64,000 nucleotides of DNA from Paenibacillus sp. FSL K6-0276 (lineage in GTDB: Bacteria > Bacillota > Bacilli > Paenibacillales > Paenibacillaceae): NCBI RefSeq assembly GCF_037977235.1, contig NZ_CP150276.1, positions 3,968,001-4,032,000 of the forward strand, written 5' to 3'. Below are positions 1-7,565 of the stretch, piece after piece. The translations under genes and the position numbers were made by a program. Within the stretch, counting starts at the first letter, position 1; each line of letters starts with the position of its first letter. The notes beneath the pieces were generated by a model that did not search any database, was not told where the DNA came from, and saw nothing but the letters and a program-made list of their open reading frames with translations.

Positions 1-124
1 GACCAAATACATCCGTATAGAAGTACATGAGATAAAGTGTTGTCATCTGGAAAATCAGATTTGACGCGGTATCACCTAGACCATAACTAATTCGCTCTCT
101 CCATGGCATTTGATTTTCATTCAT
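1..124 (-). CDS. GPH-family sugar:cation symporter, N-terminal part (cut by window edge)
   Basis: Only the first 41 codons are present; the gene runs off the left edge. The start ATG (122-124) follows a GGGGAGA ribosome binding site. The protein opens with PWRERISYGLGD and continues with a hydrophobic segment containing YLMYFYTDVFG. That is the typical first region of glycoside-pentoside-hexuronide:cation symporters (MelB/XynB type), where RxxYGxGD precedes the first membrane helix. These are 12-helix inner-membrane carriers importing a glycoside with Na+ or H+. The substrate cannot be judged from this fragment. A cre-like site lies just upstream, which fits catabolite control of a sugar importer. 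Confidence 0.8.
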   Translation of the reverse strand, partial: MNENQMPWRERISYGLGDTASNLIFQMTTLYLMYFYTDVFG

Positions 125-149
125 ACTACCATCTCCCCGCGTCCTATTT

Positions 150-163
150 TGTTAGCGCTTTCT
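150..163. promoter_or_regulatory. cre-like CcpA site upstream of the GPH symporter
   Basis: TGTTAGCGCTTTCT matches the cre consensus TGWNANCGNTNWCA at every position but the last. It lies 26 bp before the symporter start codon, where CcpA binding would repress a sugar-transport gene. Confidence 0.55.
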
Positions 164-195
164 TAATGCATTGTACTGAATAAACTGTCCGTATT

Positions 196-1101
196 TTAAC
201 GAAAATAGGGGGCATTTATATCTTTTAGCTGAACGGACGAGTCATTATGAAGATCAGGATACAAATCAACCTTAAAGAGCTTACAGAATAGCAGCATACA
301 TGTGATCGTGATAAAAGCACCAAACAATACATCCGTTGCAAAATGATCTCCCATAATGACGCGGCTAGTCGAGGTGCAGATTCCCCATACTACCGCACAG
401 ACAAGCATGATATTGCGCCATTTACTAGCGAAAGGCATGAACAGCATCCACAGCATCATGGTCCAGCCATTGGCAGAATGACCCGAAGGAAATGACTTGT
501 AAGCTTCGGATGTGACGCCGTTCTCTTGAATCCCTTGTGGGAGGAACCAGCTAGTAAACAGTGAATAGTCGCCCTCCATATTTCGAAAACGCATTCTTCC
601 CCAAAAGATTTTGAGGACATTTACAAGGAGGATCTCCGCAAATACGATCACGATGGCTGCCCAAGCAGCACGGTTATACTGGCTTAGCGTTTGAACAGCT
701 ATACGATTCAATAGCCATTGCGACAACGTTGCAATCAGTACTGCTATAGCTATACTGATGAGCATAACATTGTTCCCAGCCAGCCCATACCCACGCATTA
801 GAGCGATGGATATGATACTAAATCCACTAAGAAGGATGAATAATCCAGATACCAAACGGACCACAATCTTCTTCACTAACCGCTCGTTTCTAACCGTACT
901 AAAAAGAATACTGCTCGCTGCGAATAACACAAAGAAAGCTGGATGCTCTCCAAATGCCTCAAAAAACCAACCAAACTGAGATTCATGTTCGTTGTACAGC
1001 GCTTTGGATAGATTCAAATCATAAAAAGTAAATATTGCCATGAACACCACCCATAGCATTAGAAATCCCCATATAAAACGTTTTGTCCCTTTAGTCGTCA
1101 T
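196..1101 (-). CDS. PAP2-family membrane phosphatase
   Basis: Multi-pass membrane protein (about 301 aa) with the three PAP2 signature motifs near the C-terminus: KxxxGRMRF, PSGHS, and SRxxxGDHxxxDVxxG. The PSGHS and SR-H histidines are the catalytic pair. Family members dephosphorylate lipid phosphates such as undecaprenyl pyrophosphate or phosphatidylglycerol phosphate at the outer face of the membrane. I place the start at ATG 1099-1101, behind AAGGGGTGG, because the upstream in-frame GTG codons fall inside that ribosome binding site. The substrate is not evident. The gene stands alone, with a cre-like site upstream. Confidence 0.85.
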   Translation of the reverse strand: MTTKGTKRFIWGFLMLWVVFMAIFTFYDLNLSKALYNEHESQFGWFFEAFGEHPAFFVLFAASSILFSTVRNERLVKKIVVRLVSGLFILLSGFSIISIALMRGYGLAGNNVMLISIAIAVLIATLSQWLLNRIAVQTLSQYNRAAWAAIVIVFAEILLVNVLKIFWGRMRFRNMEGDYSLFTSWFLPQGIQENGVTSEAYKSFPSGHSANGWTMMLWMLFMPFASKWRNIMLVCAVVWGICTSTSRVIMGDHFATDVLFGAFITITCMLLFCKLFKVDLYPDLHNDSSVQLKDINAPYFR

Positions 1102-1126
1102 TTCCACCACCCCTTTTAACCCTTTT

Positions 1127-1140
1127 GGAAAACGCTTTCA
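1127..1140. promoter_or_regulatory. cre-like site upstream of the PAP2 gene
   Basis: GGAAAACGCTTTCA matches the cre consensus except at the first base. It lies 26 bp before the PAP2 start, the same distance as the cre-like site before the neighbouring symporter, so both genes may be under CcpA. Confidence 0.45.
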
Positions 1141-1246
1141 TTTTAAATTATAAAGCTCCTTTTATGGATTCGGATAGGCGAATAATAACTAAAACTAGGG
1201 TGGATTTTAACCCTCCTTGCATGTGAAAAAGTGATCAATAAATAAA

Positions 1247-1291
1247 GCGGGTCGACATTCCATCACCTAAACGGTGAGGGTGCCGACCCGC
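1247..1291 (-). terminator. Hairpin terminator behind a remnant gene
   Basis: An 11-bp stem with one mismatch (GCGGGTCGACA / TGCCGACCCGC) encloses a second small stem. On the minus strand it is followed by TTTATTTATTG. It would end transcripts of the hydrolase remnant at 1303-1518. Confidence 0.6.
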
Positions 1292-1302
1292 TCCACTCTT
1301 TA

Positions 1303-1518
1303 TTACTTATATGAATATTGAATCAGCTTGGTTGCAACACCTGAACGAGTCAATTTACGAGCGTATGCTTCACACTCGAGCCTTAGGTAATCAAACTCCG
1401 CTACAACAATCAATGTTTCAAGCATACCGCTTAAATCTTCTGCCAATAAGGGCGAGAAATAAGGATTCGATGGCTCTGCATTATTTTGCAAATACATATT
1501 CAGTATCATTTCGCTCAT
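1303..1518 (-). pseudogene. Alpha/beta-hydrolase fold-3 (acetyl-esterase type) fragment
   Basis: About 71 codons resemble the C-terminal third of hormone-sensitive-lipase-type esterases: NPYFSPLLAEDL, then LIVVAEFDYLR (carrying the catalytic Asp of the LIVxAExDxLR motif), then EAYARKLTRSGV. The HGGG oxyanion motif, the GxSxG nucleophile region and the last segment with the catalytic His are absent. The piece is therefore a non-functional remnant that kept its terminator. It lies back to back with another remnant on the opposite strand. Confidence 0.65.
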
Positions 1519-1534
1519 TTGACCTAAGCCTTGA

Positions 1535-1690
1535 ACAGACGGGATTCGGGACTCAATAGGTCAGGTGATATCCGCCATTACTTTAATGGGCCCGGCTCAA
1601 TGTTTGGATGTGAAGCGAGTTATCTCCTACACCAATAAGCTCGTAAAGGCGGCAAAAGAAATATCACGCCAGTTCGGCTATCTGCAATGA
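1535..1690 (+). pseudogene. IclR-family regulator, C-terminal remnant
   Basis: A 51-codon stretch directly after an in-frame TGA reads IRDSIGQVISAITLMGPAQ and ends KAAKEISRQFGYLQ-stop. This matches the end of the IclR effector domain (VRDxxGxVxAAISVSGP ... AAxEISRxLGY). Nothing upstream encodes the DNA-binding domain, so this is the tail of a deleted regulator. The IclR target is unknown; the esterase remnant next door may have been a partner. Confidence 0.6.
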
Positions 1691-1719
1691 CAGGGGATTA
1701 GGCTTTATGGTTCAAACTA

Positions 1720-2103
1720 TTAGAAAAGGAAATAAACTAAAACCACACCCAGGACTAGCACAATCAGTGAAACGATATGTTGTTTTGTATGCTTTAAAAA
1801 TTTCCAATCAATAAATGACTGAAATCCTAGTGCAATGATTATAATTACAATCCAAAACCACTTCATAACAATCCCCTGTGCGCCATCAGCTATCATTATG
1901 ATAATTCCCGTAATTAATCCAACAAGTACGAGTATAAGTTTACCTTTCATATTAAGCTCATTACCGTCGTCAGAAAGTTTTTCTTTGTCCGGACCAACAA
2001 TCCATATCCTTAGAAATAGGTGAGAAAAAGAAAGAATTATTACTAAAAATGGAATGATCACTCCCGTTGCCCTCCTTCTAATTTTCACTTCCCACGATAC
2101 CAT
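1720..2103 (-). CDS. Small integral membrane protein (DUF4181-like)
   Basis: The 127-aa product has about four hydrophobic segments, the first around residues 12-34, with a polar stretch (GPDKEKLSDDGNELNMKG) between the first and second. The C-terminal WKFLKHTKQHIVSL followed by a last helix recalls DUF4181 membrane proteins of Bacillales, but I am not sure of that match. The ribosome binding site before ATG 2103 is weak. No function can be inferred. It is divergent from the flavodoxin gene. Confidence 0.55.
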   Translation of the reverse strand: MVSWEVKIRRRATGVIIPFLVIILSFSHLFLRIWIVGPDKEKLSDDGNELNMKGKLILVLVGLITGIIIMIADGAQGIVMKWFWIVIIIIALGFQSFIDWKFLKHTKQHIVSLIVLVLGVVLVYFLF

Positions 2104-2144
2104 AATAAGGATATTTAATTTAACATTGACAACTTATCGTTAAC

Positions 2145-2199
2145 TTGACAAAGGATCCGCCTATTCGATAGTATGTATTGTATCTTGATAATCAAGATA
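2145..2199 (+). promoter_or_regulatory. Promoter with palindromic MarR-type operator for the flavodoxin gene
   Basis: TTGACA at 2145-2150 is followed after 18 bp by TAGTAT (2169-2174). At 2181-2199 lies a perfect palindrome with 9-bp arms, TATCTTGAT-A-ATCAAGATA, covering the likely transcription start. The design is that of a repressor-controlled promoter. The ATCTTGAT half-site resembles MarR-family operators. The cognate regulator is not adjacent. Confidence 0.65.
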
Positions 2200-2257
2200 A
2201 TCGAATTGCGAGAGTCTTTTTGGAACCTGAATACTCTAAGCTGAAAAGAGGGAAACA

Positions 2258-2689
2258 ATGGCAGTACTAATTCTTTACGCTACAAAATCAGAAGCAACAG
2301 AGCAATGTGCAAAAGTATTATCAGAAGAGCTTCCTCATAGTAGGATCTGTAATATTGAATTAGAGAAGCCAAGCATTGAGGAATTTGATAGCATTATTTT
2401 AGGCGCAGGAGTAAGAGATGAAAAAATATATAAAGCGATTCGTGATTTTATCAAAAAAAATAAAGATGAGTTACTATATAAGAAGATGGGCTACTATATT
2501 TGTAATGAGAAACCAAAGACAACCGAAGAGTTAATCGAGAAAAATTTCCCGGATGATCTAAAAAAAGCTGCGATTTGTATCGAATCCTTTGGCGGTTATA
2601 AGGCCTATAAGGCACCCAAGGAAGGTACGGATCAACTTAAAGGTATTTTTGTAGATAAAATAAGAGAATTTTCAAAGAATTTCAAATAG
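2258..2689 (+). CDS. Flavodoxin-domain protein (HemG/Flavodoxin_5-like)
   Basis: The 143-aa soluble protein starts with beta-strand AVLILYATKSEATEQCAK, the FMN phosphate-binding loop region, and has FDSIILGAGVRDEKIYK and IESFGGYKAYKAP in the positions of the flavodoxin isoalloxazine loops. It resembles Flavodoxin_5 / protoporphyrinogen-oxidase-type flavodoxins more than classical electron-transfer flavodoxins. A role in FMN-dependent redox chemistry is inferred. The gene is monocistronic, with a repressor-type promoter upstream and a strong terminator directly after, so it is likely induced by a signal such as redox or electrophile stress. Confidence 0.75.
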   Translation: MAVLILYATKSEATEQCAKVLSEELPHSRICNIELEKPSIEEFDSIILGAGVRDEKIYKAIRDFIKKNKDELLYKKMGYYICNEKPKTTEELIEKNFPDDLKKAAICIESFGGYKAYKAPKEGTDQLKGIFVDKIREFSKNFK

Positions 2690-2713
2690 GGAAAATAGAA
2701 TCACAATTAAAAA

Positions 2714-2760
2714 ATCCGGTTACCAAGACAAATTATCTTGATAACCGGATTCTTTTTTTT
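2714..2760 (+). terminator. Rho-independent terminator of the flavodoxin gene
   Basis: Stem ATCCGGTTAcCAAGA / TCTTGaTAACCGGAT (15 bp with one mismatch), loop CAAATTA, then eight T. Confidence 0.9.
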
Positions 2761-2781
2761 AAATATATATTGAATCGTTTA

Positions 2782-4857
2782 TTACTCCTTGATTGTCAAT
2801 TCAAACTTCGCACCCACATCGCTTACAAATACAATTTTCCCGTTACTCGGAAGTTTAACTTGCGTAAGACCACTGACAGTAGAGAAATTTACACACACAC
2901 CATTCTCATCATAAACAGCAAAAGAACCTTTAGATGGTAGTTCTACTGTCATCAACTTACCTGATGCTGTCTCAGGTACTTCATACCATCTCGCATATCC
3001 ATCTGCTTGGATGGTTACCAATGATTGCGGGCCTGCATAGATAGGTTTAATGGCATCCTGTTGTATAAACAATTGATTGCCAACCTTTAAATACTCTACA
3101 CCATCTTTCGTCTCAAAAATTATATCCGAAAGATCACGCCCACCTAATGTTGGAATCTGCACTGTCATTTCTGCTTTATTTGGCCCAGTTATTTTATTCG
3201 AGCCCATATAGCCTGGTGCATCTGGGAACATAGCGATTCCAGCTACTGGCATAATCATGTAATATTGTGAGCTGTACTTCTCGCTGACATCAAAATACAA
3301 TTTCCCTTGACGTTGTTGCCATGCAGAAGTGATCTCATTGGATAATGAATTCGGTTCAAGCTTCTCAGCTGCATATTGAGTACTGGAAGTTTCACCAAGT
3401 CCTGGAATCACCCCGTACCCTTGACTCCAAAGATAGATACGACCATTGCTCTCCTTCACAAAGCTAACTTTACTAGTACCCTCTGCATCTAAGAATTCAC
3501 CGTTCGTATTATATGAAAATTTCTGAGCTGGTAACGTGGGTACCATAATCGAAGATATACTCAATTCCCCAACTTTACTAATCTCTATCTTCATCAGTTG
3601 TGTAGAATCAGCATAGACACCAGCATAATCCAGCATTTCCTGCGGCATAGCCTCTTTGTTCGAAGCTTTAAATGTAGGTGTAGGTTTCAGTTCCTTAATA
3701 ATCCCCTTTTCTTGTAAGGCACTGAGCAATATTTCATTTGCAAGCATCTGATCGATTGTACTTGATCCACCTGAAGATACCACAGCTGCTGCCATCCGCT
3801 GTTCTGGCAACACGACAAGTGAAGTATGATACAGACTTGTATCTCCGCCCTTTGTCAGAGCCTTGATCTCGTAATGATTGAATGGATATAAATTCACACT
3901 GTCCCAGCCCAATCCATACGCAAAGGAATTATCGATTCCTTTAGGCCACATTCCACGCTTATATTCCTCTTGCTCCATCGCTTTCACAGATTTTTCTGAC
4001 AGAATCCCACCTTCCGATTCGCCAGTAAAAATAGTTGCAAAACGCACCAAGTCTTCAGCAGTGGAATAGATACCCCCTGTTCCAATCACGTTAATTGTCT
4101 CTTGTGGTAAAGCACCTGAGTAGGTAGCATTGTAGACACTTGCCAGTTGGCTAGAATCTACAGAATCAACTGGTGTTTTCGTATGATCAAGCTCTAATGG
4201 TCCTATGAAATTTTGATGAATGAATGTAGTAAAGTCCATTCCACTGACTTTCTCAACAATCAACTCAGCCAACGTAAATCCATCATTACAATATACTGAG
4301 TAGGCGCCTGGATCTGCCTTTAGGCGTTGTGTTGCCAAAGTCGCTAGCAAATTATCTTTGGCGATAGGATCAGAATCATTGAATAAGAAAGCGTTTGAAA
4401 AGTTCGAACCCCCAAGACCTGATGAATGATTCAGCAGCATTCGTACGGTGATCTGCTTATAACGTGAATCTTCCATCGTAAAATTATTCAAATAAGTTAC
4501 GACGGGAGCCTCCAAATCAACTTTCCCTTGTTCCACGAGCTTCATAATAGAAGCTGTCGTATACATCTTACTCGTCGAGCCAATTCCATACATCGTTGTA
4601 ATGCTTGGTGCTGTCTTACTCTCCACGTGGCTATATCCAGATTGGCCACTTACCACGATATTATCTCCATCAATGAGCGCATATTGGAGACTTGTCGTCC
4701 CTAGCTTTTCCGTTAAGAATGCTGCCTTCTCTGCCACCACCTTCTGAGTGTTCACGTATGTTTGCGTTTTGCTACTATCCGCTGCTAAAGCATTCGTAGG
4801 AAGATACACTACTAAAAGTAGGGATACCATCAACAGGGATATTATTTTCTTCTTCAT
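2782..4857 (-). CDS. Exported serine hydrolase (class C beta-lactamase / PBP4* fold) with long C-terminal extension
   Basis: The 691-aa protein has an N-terminal signal peptide (MKKKIISLLM..., ending near NALAA). The catalytic domain covers about residues 35-400: SxxK is S94-T-S-K97, the YxN equivalent is YCN, and the third motif is KGG in LTKGGDTSL. The remaining ~290 residues are a beta-rich extension seen in Paenibacillus esterase/peptidase homologues. Such proteins hydrolyse D-amino-acid esters or peptides outside the cell; true beta-lactamase activity is not implied. The start has a GGGAGGG site. A second, decayed hydrolase of the same fold lies at 30256-31366. Confidence 0.85.
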   Translation of the reverse strand: MKKKIISLLMVSLLLVVYLPTNALAADSSKTQTYVNTQKVVAEKAAFLTEKLGTTSLQYALIDGDNIVVSGQSGYSHVESKTAPSITTMYGIGSTSKMYTTASIMKLVEQGKVDLEAPVVTYLNNFTMEDSRYKQITVRMLLNHSSGLGGSNFSNAFLFNDSDPIAKDNLLATLATQRLKADPGAYSVYCNDGFTLAELIVEKVSGMDFTTFIHQNFIGPLELDHTKTPVDSVDSSQLASVYNATYSGALPQETINVIGTGGIYSTAEDLVRFATIFTGESEGGILSEKSVKAMEQEEYKRGMWPKGIDNSFAYGLGWDSVNLYPFNHYEIKALTKGGDTSLYHTSLVVLPEQRMAAAVVSSGGSSTIDQMLANEILLSALQEKGIIKELKPTPTFKASNKEAMPQEMLDYAGVYADSTQLMKIEISKVGELSISSIMVPTLPAQKFSYNTNGEFLDAEGTSKVSFVKESNGRIYLWSQGYGVIPGLGETSSTQYAAEKLEPNSLSNEITSAWQQRQGKLYFDVSEKYSSQYYMIMPVAGIAMFPDAPGYMGSNKITGPNKAEMTVQIPTLGGRDLSDIIFETKDGVEYLKVGNQLFIQQDAIKPIYAGPQSLVTIQADGYARWYEVPETASGKLMTVELPSKGSFAVYDENGVCVNFSTVSGLTQVKLPSNGKIVFVSDVGAKFELTIKE

Positions 4858-4946
4858 ACATACCCTCCCGCTATGAATTATTCATTCCTTTAAAGGGTAA
4901 ATTATCCATATGGGAATGTAAAGGAAGTTTATATCATTATCATTAT

Positions 4947-5669
4947 TTAATCCAATAATTCTACTTTGTCTCCGATTCGAATTTGCCCAGTCTTAACTAC
5001 AGAAGCATACACTCCGAAGTGTAAATCAAACTCTTTGTTCAGTTTTTTCAACAGTGTAGGGTCCTTTTCAAGACTATCAGGGTCCATCGTGATGACCATA
5101 CATCTCTCACAAAAACTATCTACCTGTAGTTGTGCATCCCCTATACTGAGTTGCCGCCCGATCCAATCCCCTTCGAAAAAAGTTTCATCGTTCAGAGCTA
5201 CAACGAAATTACCGCGAAACCGTCGTTGATCCAATGAATGTCCCCACGCAGCCTCCAGCTTCTTTAAGCTGACATCCGTAATCAGTAGAATACTAGCGCC
5301 ATCCACTGATAATAATTGCGGATGCTCAGGCTGGGGATGTGAGGCTTTTAAATTAGACATGGAGATTGGCGTTTTAGTTTGACTTTGAATTTCTCCCAAT
5401 AGATCTTTGTCCCAACCAAAAGTTCGTCCATCCGATGCAGTTACAAGAATTTCTCCATTGATGTATTGTGCTTGATAGGTAAGCATATTTGGACTATTTC
5501 TAGCCGTTATGTAACGCCACCAGCCTTCTTTTGACTCATCATAAAAGGTGCAGAAACGGTCACCAAGCATACCATAAGTTTCAATCATGCAGGTTTCCAA
5601 TTGCTCACCCGCGAATGACTTGACTGGATAACGATTTATTTCTGTTATTTCACCAACGATTGATTGCAC
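4947..5669 (-). CDS. MOSC-domain protein
   Basis: The 240-aa protein has an N-terminal MOSC beta-barrel (INRYPVKSFAGEQLE, with the YPVKS hallmark) and a C-terminal MOSC domain with RRFRGNFVV and the conserved cysteine in FCERCMVITMDP. MOSC proteins carry out sulfur-transfer or N-hydroxylated-compound reduction chemistry with molybdenum cofactor (YiiM/YcbX/mARC relatives). This one has the YcbX-like two-domain form but no C-terminal ferredoxin domain. No molybdenum-cofactor genes are nearby, and its partner reductase is unknown. Confidence 0.85.
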   Translation of the reverse strand: MQSIVGEITEINRYPVKSFAGEQLETCMIETYGMLGDRFCTFYDESKEGWWRYITARNSPNMLTYQAQYINGEILVTASDGRTFGWDKDLLGEIQSQTKTPISMSNLKASHPQPEHPQLLSVDGASILLITDVSLKKLEAAWGHSLDQRRFRGNFVVALNDETFFEGDWIGRQLSIGDAQLQVDSFCERCMVITMDPDSLEKDPTLLKKLNKEFDLHFGVYASVVKTGQIRIGDKVELLD

Positions 5670-5875
5670 GGCACAACGCCTCCACTTTCTTAAAATGCAA
5701 CGTATCTTCCCATTCTACCTGATTTGGTTTGACTCTTACATCGTTATTTTCACAGCAACACATAGCTATTCCGACCGGTTCTCAATAACATTAAAAAATG
5801 TATGTTTTACTGGGAATATATGTTTTATACTATGACTATTACATATGGTGGAATGAATATGAGAGGTGAACTGCA

Positions 5876-7336
5876 GTGCGGCCCAATGAATTCCAAAGTT
5901 TTGACTTTGCCTTTAATCATGCTGTGATTGGAATGGCTCTTGTTTCGTTTGATGGAACGTTCCTGAAATGGAATTCTGCCTTAAGTACCCTCTTGGGGTA
6001 TGATCATAACGAGTTATTAACACCCTCTCCATCCGTCCGGACGCTTCTTGATCAGATCCATGAAATTGCTGAGCTTGGAACTCCTTCCTCCATGAACATT
6101 CATCCGCATCGATTCCAACAGGATTACTTCCAACCAACTGGACACCTCTTGTCTCTAGAAGTCTCCGTATCTATCATTTCGGATGGCAATGGTGCACCCC
6201 TATATTATTTTACTCAATTCGAGAATAAGACGATGATCAGGCAAATGGAGACTCAGCTACAGGATGCAGAAAACAGTCTACTTGAAAAAGAGAACTCATT
6301 CCTGCAACTGCTAGAGGGATTACCTCTAACCGTCGTTATTACAGCGAATGGGATTGTTCAGTATGCGAATTCAGCGGGCTTACAATTAATCCACGCGGAG
6401 AGCCTGGATCAAGTGCTGGGTATATCTACTACTAATATTGTAGACCTTTCCAATTATGCAATCCTCCAAGAGCGAAGGGAAAGGTATTTCAGCGGTAATA
6501 CGATAGGCTCTGTCTGCTACTTAATCAATTGCTTAAATGGTCAGCAGAAATATGTGGATGGATTCACATTACCGATTACCTTCAATGGTAACGGAGCATT
6601 TATTGGAATATTTAAAGACATCTCTCAGCAAATGCTGGAAGATGAACGACTAATCCAATCCGAGAAATTGTCCACCGCAGGGCAATTAGCAGCGGGAATC
6701 GCTCATGAAATCAGGAATCCACTTACGGCTATTAACGGATTTATGAAGTTGATTCGCTCTTCTGAGCGTATGAATGATAAATATTTCTTCATTATTGAGT
6801 CAGAATTGAAACGCATCGAGTTTATTGTCAACGAACTGCTGGTCTTATCCAAGCCACAAACGACGCATGTCAGTAAACCTGTGGATTTATTGTCTTTACT
6901 GGAACAAGTCACCACATTAATGAATGGACAAGCTGCACTGAAAAACCTAAAGATCCTCCCTGTCTGCGCAGATCAATCCATTTGGATCAATGGCGAGGCT
7001 TATCAGCTGAAACAGGTGTTTATTAATTTACTTAAAAATGCGATGGAAGCAATGAATAGTGGGGGAAACATTTATATTCATGTTCTTACAAATGAAAGTG
7101 AAACCCGAATCAGTGTGCAGGATGAAGGTTGCGGGATGACAGAGGAACAGATCAAAGCACTTGGCAAACCATTTTATACGACAAAAGAAACAGGAACAGG
7201 CCTTGGGTTTATGATCACACAGAATATTGTACATAATCATGGCGGATCGATCACTGTAGAAAGTATACCTGAGCAAGGAACCACTTTTACCGTAATCATT
7301 CCAACGATTTTAGAGCCAGAAGAAACTGTGATGTAG
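5876..7336 (+). CDS. Soluble PAS-PAS sensor histidine kinase (sporulation-kinase type)
   Basis: The 486-aa protein has no membrane helices. Residues ~10-120 form a first PAS domain (FNHAVIGMALVSFDGTFLKWN), ~140-250 a second one, then HisKA with the H-box AHEIRNPLTAINGF and a HATPase_c domain with QVFINLLKNAMEAM (N), DEGCGM (G1) and GTGLGF (G2). The GTG start follows GAGAGGTG. No response regulator is adjacent. The layout matches Bacillales KinA-like orphan kinases feeding the Spo0F phosphorelay, which is the inferred role. A membrane-bound orphan kinase occurs at 20621. Confidence 0.85.
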   Translation: MRPNEFQSFDFAFNHAVIGMALVSFDGTFLKWNSALSTLLGYDHNELLTPSPSVRTLLDQIHEIAELGTPSSMNIHPHRFQQDYFQPTGHLLSLEVSVSIISDGNGAPLYYFTQFENKTMIRQMETQLQDAENSLLEKENSFLQLLEGLPLTVVITANGIVQYANSAGLQLIHAESLDQVLGISTTNIVDLSNYAILQERRERYFSGNTIGSVCYLINCLNGQQKYVDGFTLPITFNGNGAFIGIFKDISQQMLEDERLIQSEKLSTAGQLAAGIAHEIRNPLTAINGFMKLIRSSERMNDKYFFIIESELKRIEFIVNELLVLSKPQTTHVSKPVDLLSLLEQVTTLMNGQAALKNLKILPVCADQSIWINGEAYQLKQVFINLLKNAMEAMNSGGNIYIHVLTNESETRISVQDEGCGMTEEQIKALGKPFYTTKETGTGLGFMITQNIVHNHGGSITVESIPEQGTTFTVIIPTILEPEETVM

Positions 7337-7511
7337 TACATAAAGTGCCGCAACATCGTGCAAGAACGCTCCTATTTTCCACACTATAATGATTATATAT
7401 TACTGGAAAATTAGGTGTAGCAGTGACTCGTGGGAACCTTTTTGACGCTAACCGGTTCATATATTTCTGAACGCAAACCTAAATAACCATTCATCTCCTA
7501 GATTACAAAAA

Positions 7512-7544
7512 GAAGCTCTAGCAGCATCATGCTGCTGGAGCTTC
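7512..7544. terminator. Bidirectional terminator between the PAS kinase and the SMC operon
   Basis: A 15-16 bp stem, GAAGCTCTAGCAGCA / TGCTGCTGGAGCTTC with one G-U pair, has a minimal loop. It is flanked by T-rich sequence on the right (TTTCATT) and A-rich sequence on the left. It serves both convergent units. Confidence 0.85.
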
Positions 7545-7565
7545 TTTCATTATGGATGCTAGTGT

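Noticed and set aside
2782..4857. Antibiotic-resistance beta-lactamase
   Set aside because: The KGG third motif, large size and C-terminal extension fit esterase/peptidase members of the fold rather than a class C resistance enzyme.
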